Below are positions 1 to 9,805 of a stretch of 64,000 bases of DNA, in pieces; the first letter of the stretch is position 1; every line of letters begins with the position of its first letter. The stretch is from Primula veris (lineage: Eukaryota > Streptophyta > Magnoliopsida > Ericales > Primulaceae), in NCBI GenBank assembly GCA_963682055.1, contig OY821743.1, forward strand, positions 31,482,702 through 31,546,701. The letters are read 5' to 3'. A program made the translations under genes and the position numbers. The notes under the pieces are model-generated. The model made no database searches. It was not told the DNA's origin and was given only the letters and a program-made list of their open reading frames with translations.

Positions 1-1288
1 AGTTCCCACGGTTTCCCCCTCCTTGGTGGTTACCTCGAAACCCTCCCCCTTGGTTCCCAGGTAATTGGTGTGGTGGTACGAATCCTGGTCCTCTTGGTGG
101 TGGTGGTGGCAATCTAGGTTGGTTAAAGGGTCGGTTGGTGTCGATTCTTCCTTGTCCCCTGGGACAAACCCTTGCCGTATGTCCCATTCGGTTGCATGTC
201 CTACATTGGACCCTAGGGCACTCGAATTGTCGATGACTCACATCTCCACAGTGGAAACACGCTCCCCTTATCATGACGTTTGTCGGTGGTAGATTAAAAC
301 TCCTCTCTCCTCTTCCCGGTTGTTGAAATCGCGAATTATTCGCCATATCCCAAGTCCGCTTTTTATCTTCCCTCGGAGCATTTCCGGTTTTCGACTTCTC
401 CGATATTCGCTTGTTATGGAGGAGAGCTCCTTCCACAGCTTGGGCTGATTTTACCAATTCGTTATAGTTGACATGTCGAGCCGATGCCAATTGTAACGAG
501 ATGGTCGGATTCAACCCCTTCATGAATCTCCTACATCTTTCTGCGCCCCCTATAACCGATTCTGGAGCATACCTCGAGAGTGAGGTAAACTTCAGTTGGT
601 ATGCTTGAACAGTCATACCCCCTTGATACAGCTCCTCGAAACGTCTTCTCATTTCGTCCTTATAAGAATCTGGAAGAAACTGTCGATTAAACAATTCGAT
701 GAACTCGTTCCATTCGAAGTTGCTTACGTCGTACGTATCCACAATTCCCAACCACCATTTCCGTGCTTCACCCTTTAGGTGAAACTGAGCCATATTCATT
801 CGTTGCTCCCCGTTAACTATTCCCGCTGCCGATAAATATTTCTCCATTTCGTCCACCCATCCCTCGGCTATGGATGGTTCACCTAACCCATCGAAGGTCG
901 GAGCCCCCAATCGAGTGAAGTTAAGCAATCCATTGTTGCTTGAACTCCCAGCTTGTGCATTCTGCACCATCATTTGTACCACCTTCTGAAGATCGGTTAT
1001 CACTTGGTTAGCATTGACCGTTTCCGGTTCCGGTGCAAATGTCTCTTCTTCTTCCACATTCACTTCCTCATACACATTCTCAGCCTCGGGTTGCTCAAGT
1101 GGCGGGGCATTAGTGTTACCTCTCCCCCCACGATTTCTTGCTGTCCTTCTTCCTCTAGTTGCTCCACGCCCCCTTGGAGCTCTTCTTTCTCTTCCATCTG
1201 CCCTACCTCGGGTAGCCGCACCGCTTGATGGTGGTGCGCCCCCGCGTGTAGCTGGTCCCCTTCCACTAGTCCTTGTGGTAATAGCCAT
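1..1288 (-). CDS. Tekay-like Ty3/gypsy Gag, partial at the window edge
   Basis: Gag is the structural protein that packages retrotransposon RNA. Reading the minus strand from the ATG at 1288, the frame stays open for about 429 codons to base 1. The order is an Arg/Gly/Thr-rich basic N-terminus, an acidic stretch, the retrotransposon gag core (matching GEARKWW and LFNRQFLPDSY in the sister copy at 16.8 kb), then two intact CCHC knuckles (CFHCGDVSHRQFEC and CRTCNRMGHTARVC) and a Gly/Asn-rich tail. The start matches the sister copy, where ATGGCTACT follows an untranslated leader. Unlike the sister copy it carries no stop in the knuckle. Pol and the other LTR lie outside the window. The family call is strong; whether the element is functional cannot be judged from here. 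Confidence 0.9.
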   Translation of the reverse strand, partial: MAITTRTSGRGPATRGGAPPSSGAATRGRADGRERRAPRGRGATRGRRTARNRGGRGNTNAPPLEQPEAENVYEEVNVEEEETFAPEPETVNANQVITDLQKVVQMMVQNAQAGSSSNNGLLNFTRLGAPTFDGLGEPSIAEGWVDEMEKYLSAAGIVNGEQRMNMAQFHLKGEARKWWLGIVDTYDVSNFEWNEFIELFNRQFLPDSYKDEMRRRFEELYQGGMTVQAYQLKFTSLSRYAPESVIGGAERCRRFMKGLNPTISLQLASARHVNYNELVKSAQAVEGALLHNKRISEKSKTGNAPREDKKRTWDMANNSRFQQPGRGERSFNLPPTNVMIRGACFHCGDVSHRQFECPRVQCRTCNRMGHTARVCPRGQGRIDTNRPFNQPRLPPPPPRGPGFVPPHQLPGNQGGGFRGNHQGGGNRGN

Positions 1289-1972
1289 TACTATAACAGG
1301 TTAAACAGACACTTTAGTCCACGATTACATCATTAACAATACAAAAACGAAAAATTCCTCAACATTTGTAAATTCCTTACATGAAACATATCACCCAACT
1401 ACATCATTTTAGTTCACAACATATCAACATCCATTCGCATAAAATGTTCATTACCACACAAGTTAATAATATGAAAACGCACTACGTAAAATAATCAACT
1501 ACACGATTCTCGCACTCTAATACTTCGCTACTACCAGACATGCAAAAATTATACCTCATACACATCATATAAATCTACACACGTATACAATCAACACAAA
1601 AATGCGAGGGATAACCCATCACGATACGTTATCCTAAAGCACCCGAGCGTCCTCGCATACTCTAGAGTTTCACATCGCTAAGGTATTCCTTCACACATAC
1701 CGATGAGAGATCTACCCACTAGTTTGGCGAGCCGGGATCAACAAGCGTCCTCATTGTCCCCAACTTGCCTCACATGTGGACTTTCCTTTCATCAAAAACT
1801 ACAAAATTATAGCTACATGTCTTAAGCTAAATGCAACCCCCCCGTTTTTAGAAAAAGTTTAAGTTTTTGGAAAAAGTTTTGTAAAAATGATACGATGGAT
1901 CTTGGTCCAATGGTTACCCATATTCCCGTCGTCCCACGGTATACAAGAACCTAGTTAGCTCTGATACCAACT
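1289..1972 (-). other. 5' leader of the left gypsy copy
   Basis: This untranslated stretch lies between LTR and gag. It is about 600 bp shorter than the corresponding leader of the complete element (15483-16778), because it lacks the CGATCGGTCG repeat block and its flank. It has a run of about seven C (plus strand, near 1837), where the complete element has 20 G. Confidence 0.8.
1958..1969 (-). promoter_or_regulatory. Primer binding site, initiator tRNA-Met
   Basis: On the minus strand this reads TGGTATCAGAGC, the standard plant retrotransposon PBS complementary to initiator tRNA-Met. It lies three bases inside the LTR end at 1973. Confidence 0.9.
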
Positions 1973-4169
1973 TGTCACGCCCCAAATTCCATAAACACGG
2001 ATATCGAGGCATGACCTTTTTAAATAAAAGAAAAGAGAACCTGTTGGTACGAATTTAAAAATTTTAAAAGAAAACACAACGAGCTAAAGGAACGATTAAA
2101 CGAATAAATAAAATTGTTTGCCAAACGCGGATACATGACCAAATGGTTTTGACAACATATAAAAATTACCAAACGAAAGTAAATTGCCCATAGGCTACAA
2201 CCTCCAAAATAAAATCTAAGTGAAAAGAAAATGAAAGCCCGAGCCCATGCGATGTATTGCCATAGCTTCTAACCGAACGTCTCAACCTATAAAGTACCTG
2301 AAATACAAAATTGTAACGGTGAGTCCCACGCACCTAACTAGACGGGACGGCACCACAAATACCGTCACTCCATCCCATAAATGCAAGAGCTCACAAATTC
2401 TACAACTACGATAATCGACGTATAAAGAGAAATATAATGACATTCTACAACTATGATAAATTAAATAAATTAAATAAATTAAATAACATCTACACACATC
2501 TATAGCATACATGGACCTCTCACGCCACCTACCCCAGTCCGTAAGGTAGGTCATTCCCTATCCCTTCGGCCGTCTTATGTCCCCGGAATTAGGGAGAGAC
2601 ATAGACCATTGCAACATAAAAGTAGATTTATAGTGCGCACTTGGACCTCTCACGCCACTCGTCCCAGTCCGTAAGACGAGTCATTCCCTATCCCTTCGGC
2701 CGTCTTATGCCCCCGGAATTAGGGAGAGACATAGACCATTGCTAACATAAAAGTAAATATAGTGCACACTGGGACCTCTCACGCCACCTACCCCAGTCCG
2801 TAAGGTAGGTCATTCCCTATCCCCTCGGCCGTCTTCTGTCCCCGGAATTAGGGAGAGACAGAGACCATTGCCACTACAGCTAAATCACAAGGTCTCGGCC
2901 AATAATATAAAATCATCCAATTAACACAATTTCATACGTATAAATATTAAGGCCTCGGCCAATAATATTATACTGTTCAAATAACACCATCTCATACGTC
3001 ATTTAACGTTGGTGCTAGATTCACAACTAGCCAAACAAGTCTAATCAGCATAAAAACTCATTCAGGCATTTTAACAAACACCTTGTATGCGCAATAAAAC
3101 TCATATTTATTCAACAATAATTTACCCAATTCTATCAACAACCATATAATACATAATCAACGCATATAACACGCAACCCATTAATATTATCATTAATACG
3201 AAATTAATTTAACTTATAAATCCACGTTACCAGATACATATCTGTCTCTGTTCCACTATCAAGTAGATTTCTTATACAGTCAAACGTAAGCATGATTCCC
3301 ATCTATTAACAATTTGTAACCTACTGAAACAACATAATAACCATATGTTAATAACCATATGTTCTGCCATAACTTGCCCACTTCATACTGCCAATAAAGA
3401 ACACCAACTACCTTCTACATTGATAACTAAAACTAAGAAGATAAAGATACTTCCAGAATTAGATTATGATTCAAGTATTTGTGTGTATGTTCAGAGAATT
3501 ACAAATATGCACGTAACATTTGCCATCCTTAAAACTTAAGAGAACTTTCTCCTCAATTAACTGAATTAAACGTACCACAAATAAACCCAATTAACAATTT
3601 AAGAACTTAATTAATATAAAAGGTAAAAACCCCCAATTTATAATAAACGTAAAACCTAATCTTAACATACACCCTCGTCTAGTCGCAATGGATAACCCCC
3701 GTTACCTTAGAGCGTAGAGGAGATGCTTTCGGTAATAACCCGCTAACGGTGGGTTCCTCTTCTTCTTCTTCTTCTTCTTCCTTTTTCTCTCTTTTCTCTC
3801 TTTTCTCTCTTCTTACTTGTTTTTTACTGTTTTTAGGTTATGAAAGTGGCTGAAAAAGTGTTTAGAAAAACTGTTTTGATATAGTTTGTGGTAACGAACT
3901 ATTTGGTCCCCAAAGTTCTAAAAACTACCTTTTAATCAAAATTATTAATAAACTACTCAATAATAACAAATCTTTTAGAAACAAATCTATTGGGTCCTTT
4001 TTATTAGTAAAATTAATAACAGGTTTTTAAAATAAGGTTTTTCGGAAGAGTTTAGGTTTTTGGCTAAAAATTAGTCGAGTGACCGGTTTTTGGTAGAATT
4101 TTGAATAAAACGTTTTTTGGATAAATTAAATCATAAATAAAATCACTTATAAAAATACGGGATGTTACA
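1973..4169 (-). repeat. 5' LTR of the left gypsy copy
   Basis: On the minus strand the LTR begins TGTAACATCCCG at 4169 and ends GTGACA at 1973, the same termini as the LTRs at 9806, 13751 and 22089. It is 2197 bp, longer than the others. It holds a (CTT)n tract near 3755-3780 (GAA on the element strand) and three units of the LTR tandem module (2511-2872). The base following it, 4170, is in the middle of a copia LTR, so the gypsy element is inserted there. Confidence 0.93.
2511..2872 (-). repeat. Tandem hairpin module, three units, in the left LTR
   Basis: Three units start at about 2511, 2641 and 2771. Each unit holds two inverted repeats. Stem A is ACCTACC/GGTAGGT in units 1 and 3 (2527-2533 with 2545-2551 in unit 1) but ACTCGTC/GACGAGT in unit 2 (2657-2663 with 2675-2681). 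Stem B is TATGTC/GACATA in unit 1 (2576-2581 with 2598-2603) but TCTGTC/GACAGA in unit 3 (2835-2840 with 2857-2862). Both arms change together. Confidence 0.9.
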
Positions 4170-4629
4170 ATTTATCTCTCAAGCAAATAACTCTGTATTC
4201 TCAGAAAAATAAACGATTAGTTCTGAATATATATAATGAAACCCTAAAGATGGTAACACAATATACTAAGGAATAAACTTTCCTAGTTTATTCAACACGA
4301 TTGATTTCTCAATCTTTTTTTCATTGGTTGACTCCTATAAATGAATCTTTACTGTGCAATTCTTCATATACTATCTTCTGATATTGCACATATTCGAATA
4401 TCTTCTCAGTATATTTTGCTTGATCCATAAGTTGCAATCCTACAGAAATATTGACATGTCTGTCAATATATTCCAGTTGTAATAGTAAGTTAAAACTGAA
4501 AGACTAACTCATAAAAAATTTATTAGTAACAAAATGAACATATAACAAAGTAAATGACTAATTGTTTTTTTTTAATCAAAATAGTAACAATAAAAGAAAT
4601 TATCAGGTGCTATAAAACAGGTCCTAACA
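4170..4629 (-). repeat. 3' LTR of a gag-only copia element, split by the gypsy insertion
   Basis: This is homologous to 6045-6517 in direct orientation. On the minus strand it begins TGTTAGGACC at 4629, right after a purine-rich stretch (AATGAGGAGAT). Only about 460 of 810 bp are here; the rest should lie beyond the gypsy element, left of base 1. Confidence 0.8.
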
Positions 4630-4941
4630 ATCTCCTCATTTGTCAATGTTTTGGCAAAAATATTTAGTTTTTCAGTTTTATCTCAATCTTTAAAAACTCC
4701 CCTTGAGTTCTGCAATTTTAAAACATTTCAAGTTATATATTCAAATTCCATAATAAAGCATTTAACCACATTCAACTCCCTCTGAGTTTGAGAACACGTA
4801 TTTCAGTTACAGCTGAAATCTCACAGCTTTATACCTCTAAATTTTTATTAGAGACAATAATTTTATAATAAGCAAATATAAGATCAATATCAAACCAAAT
4901 TATTACAGCACAAAAGATAAGCAATTTCAAATTATTACGGA

Positions 4942-5649
4942 TCAAAAACGAATATCCAACAACATTAAAAAACATATAATCTGAAAACATAGAAGACTGA
5001 AACTGAAAACACTCTCCTCCTTTTTGCCAGAATCAGTGGCAAGGGAAGACACATCACTCAACATCCCCATAGTCTCAAGTTCACTAGATTCTTCAATAGC
5101 ATTAACTTTCATATCAAATCTAGGAGGAAGAAATCTCTGTGTTTTCTTAATTAATTTTTTCTCAAAAATCATTTTATCTAAATATTTAACAAGAGAGCAT
5201 ATTTTAATATTAAACTGTTCAACAGATTCTTTTTCTTCCATTTTCAAGTCCTCAAAGTCAATAGCTAATTGTTGCAACGTAGAGGCTTTAACTTTAGTTG
5301 TTCCCTCAAAGTAACTTTTAAGTTTTTCCAGCATTTTTTATTATTAGCACATTGAGAGATTAAAGAAAGAAGATTTACAGTTAACTCATTATAGAAAGCA
5401 CACAATATTTGAATCACCTAGGGCTTGTTTTTTCTGTTCAGCATTCCAAGTTGTCTTGGCCACATTAGATACATTCCCTTCAGCATCACTTAAGGTTGGT
5501 GGAGTCCATCCATCTTCCACCATGCTACAAGCATCTTCATCAATCTGCTTGATGTATGCTTTCATCTTGAAATTCCATAAACTATAGTTCACAGCACTTC
5601 TCAAAAGTGGTGGTTTTCCACTAGAATTTCCTTCTCCCATTAGATCCAT
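4942..5649 (-). pseudogene. Copia Gag (UBN2-type), frameshifted
   Basis: The only coding region of this element. Translation on the minus strand from the ATG at 5649 (MDLMGEG) gives the copia Gag N-terminus with NYSLWNFKMKAYI and the KTTWNAEQKKQAL segment, then breaks at about 5340-5400 where the frame shifts. It resumes at 5334 with EKLKSYFEGTTKVK, the acidic repeat-like middle and LPPRFDMKVNAIEES, the usual end of the UBN2 domain. The in-frame codons upstream of 5649 come from the PBS and are not likely coding. No zinc knuckle and no pol domain is visible, so this is a non-autonomous element carrying Gag only, about 2.7 kb long including both LTRs. Family call firm; the exact break points are uncertain. 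Confidence 0.8.
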
Positions 5650-5695
5650 AGTTCTTAGAGTACATGATCCACACCAAGTATATTTGATGTGAACA

Positions 5696-5705
5696 TCTGA
5701 TACCA
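5696..5705 (-). promoter_or_regulatory. Primer binding site of the copia element
   Basis: Minus strand TGGTATCAGA, two bases after the LTR end at 5708; initiator tRNA-Met type. Confidence 0.8.
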
Positions 5706-5707
5706 AT

Positions 5708-6517
5708 TGAAATAACTAAATGGCTTAATACTCTAAGATGCAGTAACGCGAGTTTCAATTACAACTTAACTTCAGAGATCTCAGTTCTCAGTTGTAACTT
5801 AAACAGGATCTTGTATGATCTATTAACATACACAATTAAACGTACTGAATAAGATATTGAATACAACACGCTTGATAACGGAGTTCGACCTAGTCTACTC
5901 TCTTGAACACTTGTTCAGATTAGATTATTGAGAAAGTTTACAATACGTATATGAGTCTTACAAATCAGTAGCTCTCTAAATTTTTAAGCTTATACAACTA
6001 TTGCTATTACTCTTCTCAACTATTCAATATAGGCTCCTGCGACAGTCTATCTCTCTAGCAAATAGTTCTGCATTATTATAAAAATAAACGCCTAGTTCTG
6101 AATATATAATGAAACTCTATGGCCTATTGTGCTTACAAAAGATGGTAACACAATATACTAAGGAATAAACTTTCGTAGTTTATTCAACACGATTGACTTC
6201 TCAATCTTTTCTTCATTGGTTGACTTCTATAAATGAATATTTGCTGCGTAATTCTCTATATAATATCTTCTGAGATGTCACATATTCGAATATCTTCCCA
6301 GTATATTTTGCTTGATCCACAAGCTGCAATCCTATAGAAATCTTGACCTGTCTATCAATATCTTTCAGTTGTAATAGTCAGTTACAACTAAAAGAGTGAC
6401 TAGTAAAAGATTTATTAGTAACAAGATGAATATATAACAAAATAAATGACTAAGTGTTGTTTATCAAAATAATGACAACAAACGAAATTATTAGGTGCTA
6501 TAAAATAGGTCCTAACA
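5708..6517 (-). repeat. 5' LTR of the gag-only copia element
   Basis: 810 bp. Minus strand starts TGTTAGGACC at 6517 and ends TTATTTCA at 5708. It is the partner of 4170-4629. It stops exactly where a host-gene-like reading frame begins, so it inserted into that gene fragment. Confidence 0.83.
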
Positions 6518-7030
6518 TTGATCATTAGATCTCCCCCTTGGACCAAACAACCCTGGTGGTGCATAACCAGGTGGTCTAGCAAAAGAACCACTTCCGAGAA
6601 TACCATCATCTTCACCACTTTGCCAAGTTTTTCGAGTTTGGTTCCCCTGAAAATGCCCAGAATCTGAATTTTTATCTGATTGTAAGTCACTGTCTCTGTC
6701 ACTCCTCATGGAAGAGCGACCTCTATCCCACTTCCCATAAACTCCCAAAGAATAATTGCTCGAATCTCCTCTTGTAGGTGGTGATGAGCTATAATCGGTA
6801 TGCCTGTGACCCTGTAGTGGTAAACTCCTAGGAATTCATTGGCCGTCTTGCGTACCATGGTAGCCATCTTTAAATTCACTTAGCAATGATGGACCAAATT
6901 CACTCGGCAATGTCTTACATATATCTAGCTCACGAAAGTCCCTGAAATAAGAAATCTTTGAACTCTTCTCAGATTCCTGAAGCATCTCGGGATCATTTCC
7001 GATAGATTCTCAATCTTCTCCTCTGAGCTC
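6518..7030 (-). pseudogene. Decayed host-gene fragment, Ser/Arg/Asp-rich protein
   Basis: The minus strand carries a frame with SSSPPTRGDSSNYSLGVYGK, then SMRSDRDSDLQSDKNSDSG and LGSGSFARPPGYAPPG. Upstream (about 6840-7000), in another frame, is a stretch containing LPSEFGPSLLSEFKDG, ending at a TGA. Base composition and low-complexity charge pattern look like a conserved plant nuclear protein rather than a transposon, but I cannot name the family. The fragment is cut at its 3' end by the copia LTR at 6517 and has at least one stop and frame change, so it is not expressed as a full protein. Confidence 0.5.
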
Positions 7031-8470
7031 ATTATGTAAATCCCCTAAATAAATCCCCGTGTCCAAGGTCGAGTCTTTCTCCCCTAATTATCTCACTAAC
7101 TTTGCTCTCCTAATATACCCTCAATTCAATTTGACAAAAATAACGTCCTTTTGACAAGCCAAGGAAACGTCACTAACCGACAAGTTTCTTGTTGCAAGTG
7201 CTTGGCAATTATCAGTCGTATCATAAATAACACTCTGTAATTCCCTAATTCTCTCGCTACGTTAATTCACTACACCCTCGATTCTACCTACAAGAATTTA
7301 ACAACTCTTAGCACCACCTAACGAACAAGGTTCTAGCTCGATACAATTATTCAGCTAGGGTATTACACAGATCTATCATCCATCTCAATCTAAAACGAAT
7401 CCATCTCAGTCTAAAACGAACCTTTTCTCGATTTTCTAACTACTTATTTCATCAAAATTCAGCAAGAAACTAACAAACTAGTCAAGATTCTTTTGAAAAT
7501 TAAACTTTTTTCTTGGTTTTTCTAACTACCCATTTCATAAAATTCAACATTGAAAATAACAAACAGATTAAAATTCAAAAATTGAATTATAACATTCACA
7601 TAAATTATCAATCCATAAGAGATAGAACAAAAAAGAATTGGGTTCAAAATTCTCTAGGGTTTCTCATTTGTTACTCCAAATTAGGGTTCAACATTACTTT
7701 AAAATGATTTTTTGAATCCTCATTTGCAAGTGAACTCTTACAAATCAAGAAAATACTTTTAAATTTTCAAATTATTATGTCCTTGTAAAAAAGTTGAAGT
7801 TTATACTGATTGTGCAAGTAAATTTATACTCATAACGAGAACCCTTTCATATGGATTTAGGGAAAAAATTATTTTCTTGCTTCTCTTTTTCTTTCCTCAT
7901 TTCTCATACTTTATCTTTAGTTCCAAATTTCTTGGATCAAAGTTAAAGATACAAAGTAGGGTTAATATTAATTAGTACCATGTAATATCAGAAGTTAACA
8001 ATTAGTACCCACCATCATTTGCATTCTCAATTTAGATCATTATGTTCAAATTAATGGCGCCATAATCTTTTTTCTGCTGAATAGGAAGGTATTTCTGTCA
8101 TTTCACTAATCCAATTTAAAAATTCTAAAGGATTTAAAAAAAAAAATACATACATCAATATAATTATATATTTATACATATAAAGTCAATTTCCCTCAAC
8201 CCAGTTTTCTTCTCTCACTCGTAAACTTAAACTTCGATGAGATAATTGATAGGGCCGAGCAAGAGCCATAGGCTATTCTCTCTCCTATATTTCGATCTCA
8301 TTTAGCTTATATAGGATTATCAAATCCTTGCAACAATCATATCTTAAAGGATATAGTAGATATATTTTCTTACTCACATAGAACAAAGGTTCATTCTTTC
8401 AAGCTAAGGGAATGATTGTTCATGTCACTTTGATAAGTCTATTCCTACCATTATTTACAATTTAAGATAT
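7031..8470. other. No gene recognised
   Basis: AT-rich sequence with no supported coding frame, repeat boundary or RNA gene that I can see. Confidence 0.5.
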
Positions 8471-8880
8471 TAGTGACATTTTCTTTAACTATCGGGAATC
8501 AAAGAAACAATACCAGCTCTTTGCGATTTCTCTATCACCAAACACAATATATGGTGCATGCAAAGACAATCATATCCAAAATCGGAAATACTCAATTCTA
8601 TCTTCAACGATATTATAATTGTAGACCATATTACCTTTGCTTAGATTTCTATTACAAGTGTTACATCTTTGTGGATTTTGCATTCTTTTGTATAGTGGGA
8701 TCTTCTTTCTCTCAACTACCCAACTCAAGAAATAATAAGAGTCGAAACATATATCCATCCAAGAGGAAGTATCTCTATCATACCCGTTCTCGTAAGTATT
8801 ATAACTAATCGTTTGCTTTAGATCTAAAAATTTATACATTTTCACTAAATTACTCTTTTATGTTATATATGTATATGTAG

Positions 8881-9153
8881 CCAACTCCTGTTGCCTTTAA
8901 GTTACAAGAGGTCAGTTCGGGTAATACATATACATACATAGTGTATGCTCCGGTAGATATGTATGATCTACATTCGATGTATGTTGTTATACCTGGGGAT
9001 ACTACAAGTGGGACTCTTCTGACATTCTCTTTTCAAATTGTTGGCGATGAAAATGCAACAAATTCTGATATTCTGCCTCAAAATTTGGTTGGGACATTTC
9101 ATAAGACTGTGACCAAGACCGAGTCTTTGATCAAGGCTGCAATTAAGGGGTGA
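8881..9153 (+). CDS. Hypothetical terminal exon
   Basis: A 91-codon open frame follows a plausible 3' splice site (TATATGTATATGTAG before 8881) and ends in TGA at 9151. It reads PTPVAFKLQEVSSGN, then YIVYAPVDMYDLHSMYVV and IPGDTTSGTLLTFSFQIVG. An upstream exon may end at about 8790 (IIPVL followed by GTAAGT), giving compatible phase 0. I do not recognise a family. Codon use looks more gene-like than the surrounding AT-rich DNA. It could be the last exon of a small host gene or a captured fragment; no promoter is evident. Confidence 0.35.
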   Translation, partial: PTPVAFKLQEVSSGNTYTYIVYAPVDMYDLHSMYVVIPGDTTSGTLLTFSFQIVGDENATNSDILPQNLVGTFHKTVTKTESLIKAAIKG

Positions 9154-9191
9154 GGAAACTGATGTTTCTTTTATATGTTTGTTGTTTTATA

Positions 9192-9423
9192 CTCCATCCG
9201 TTCTCAATTAATAATCTTCTACGAAATTACGTGCAATTTTGACCTGTTTATAACATGTATCAAAATTTTCGAAATAAAAAATTTCAAAATTAAATCATAT
9301 AATTTAATTGAATTATATGATTAACTTTTGAAATTTTTCATTCCGACAATTTTGATATAAGTTATTGGCCGGTCAAAATTGCACGTAGTTTCGTAGGAAA
9401 TAATTAATTGGGAACGGAGGGAG
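9192..9423. mobile_element. Stowaway MITE, 232 bp
   Basis: Ends CTCCATCCGTTCTCAATTAA and, on the other strand, CTCCCTCCGTTCCCAATTAA, flanked by TA on both sides (9190-9191 and 9424-9425). Nearly the whole element is palindromic (arms of about 110 bp), the Tc1/mariner-type foldback structure. Confidence 0.92.
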
Positions 9424-9805
9424 TATGAACTATTTATGTTGTCTAGAAGAAGTTTTGTTGTGGGCTTGTACATGGTTGTGTAATATTTTCAAAGTTTAGA
9501 CCTTGTACAATGTTTAAGTTGTTTGTGTAAGAAATTCGCCATAAAAAACACACGAGTTGAATGATTCCACGCACTCGTATATCAATAAAATGGCACTGAA
9601 TGTTTGTAACGTGAAGTTTTCTCACTTAGTTTCCTTTTTACGCACTTCATTGTTAGCTTTGTTTTCCTTTTGTAGCTAATGATTTTATTTCTGAATATAT
9701 ATTATACTGAAAAAAGTTGAATCGCCTCCGTTAAGTGTTGGATTTGGATTTCACAATGCTGACAAGTTTAGGAAGGACGGGTAGTTGCATTGTCATTGTT
9801 TCTTC

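Noticed and set aside
8473..8845. Frames on both strands before the hypothetical exon
   Set aside because: No recognisable domain and overlapping frames on opposite strands; only the last few codons before GTAAGT at about 8790 are a plausible exon end.
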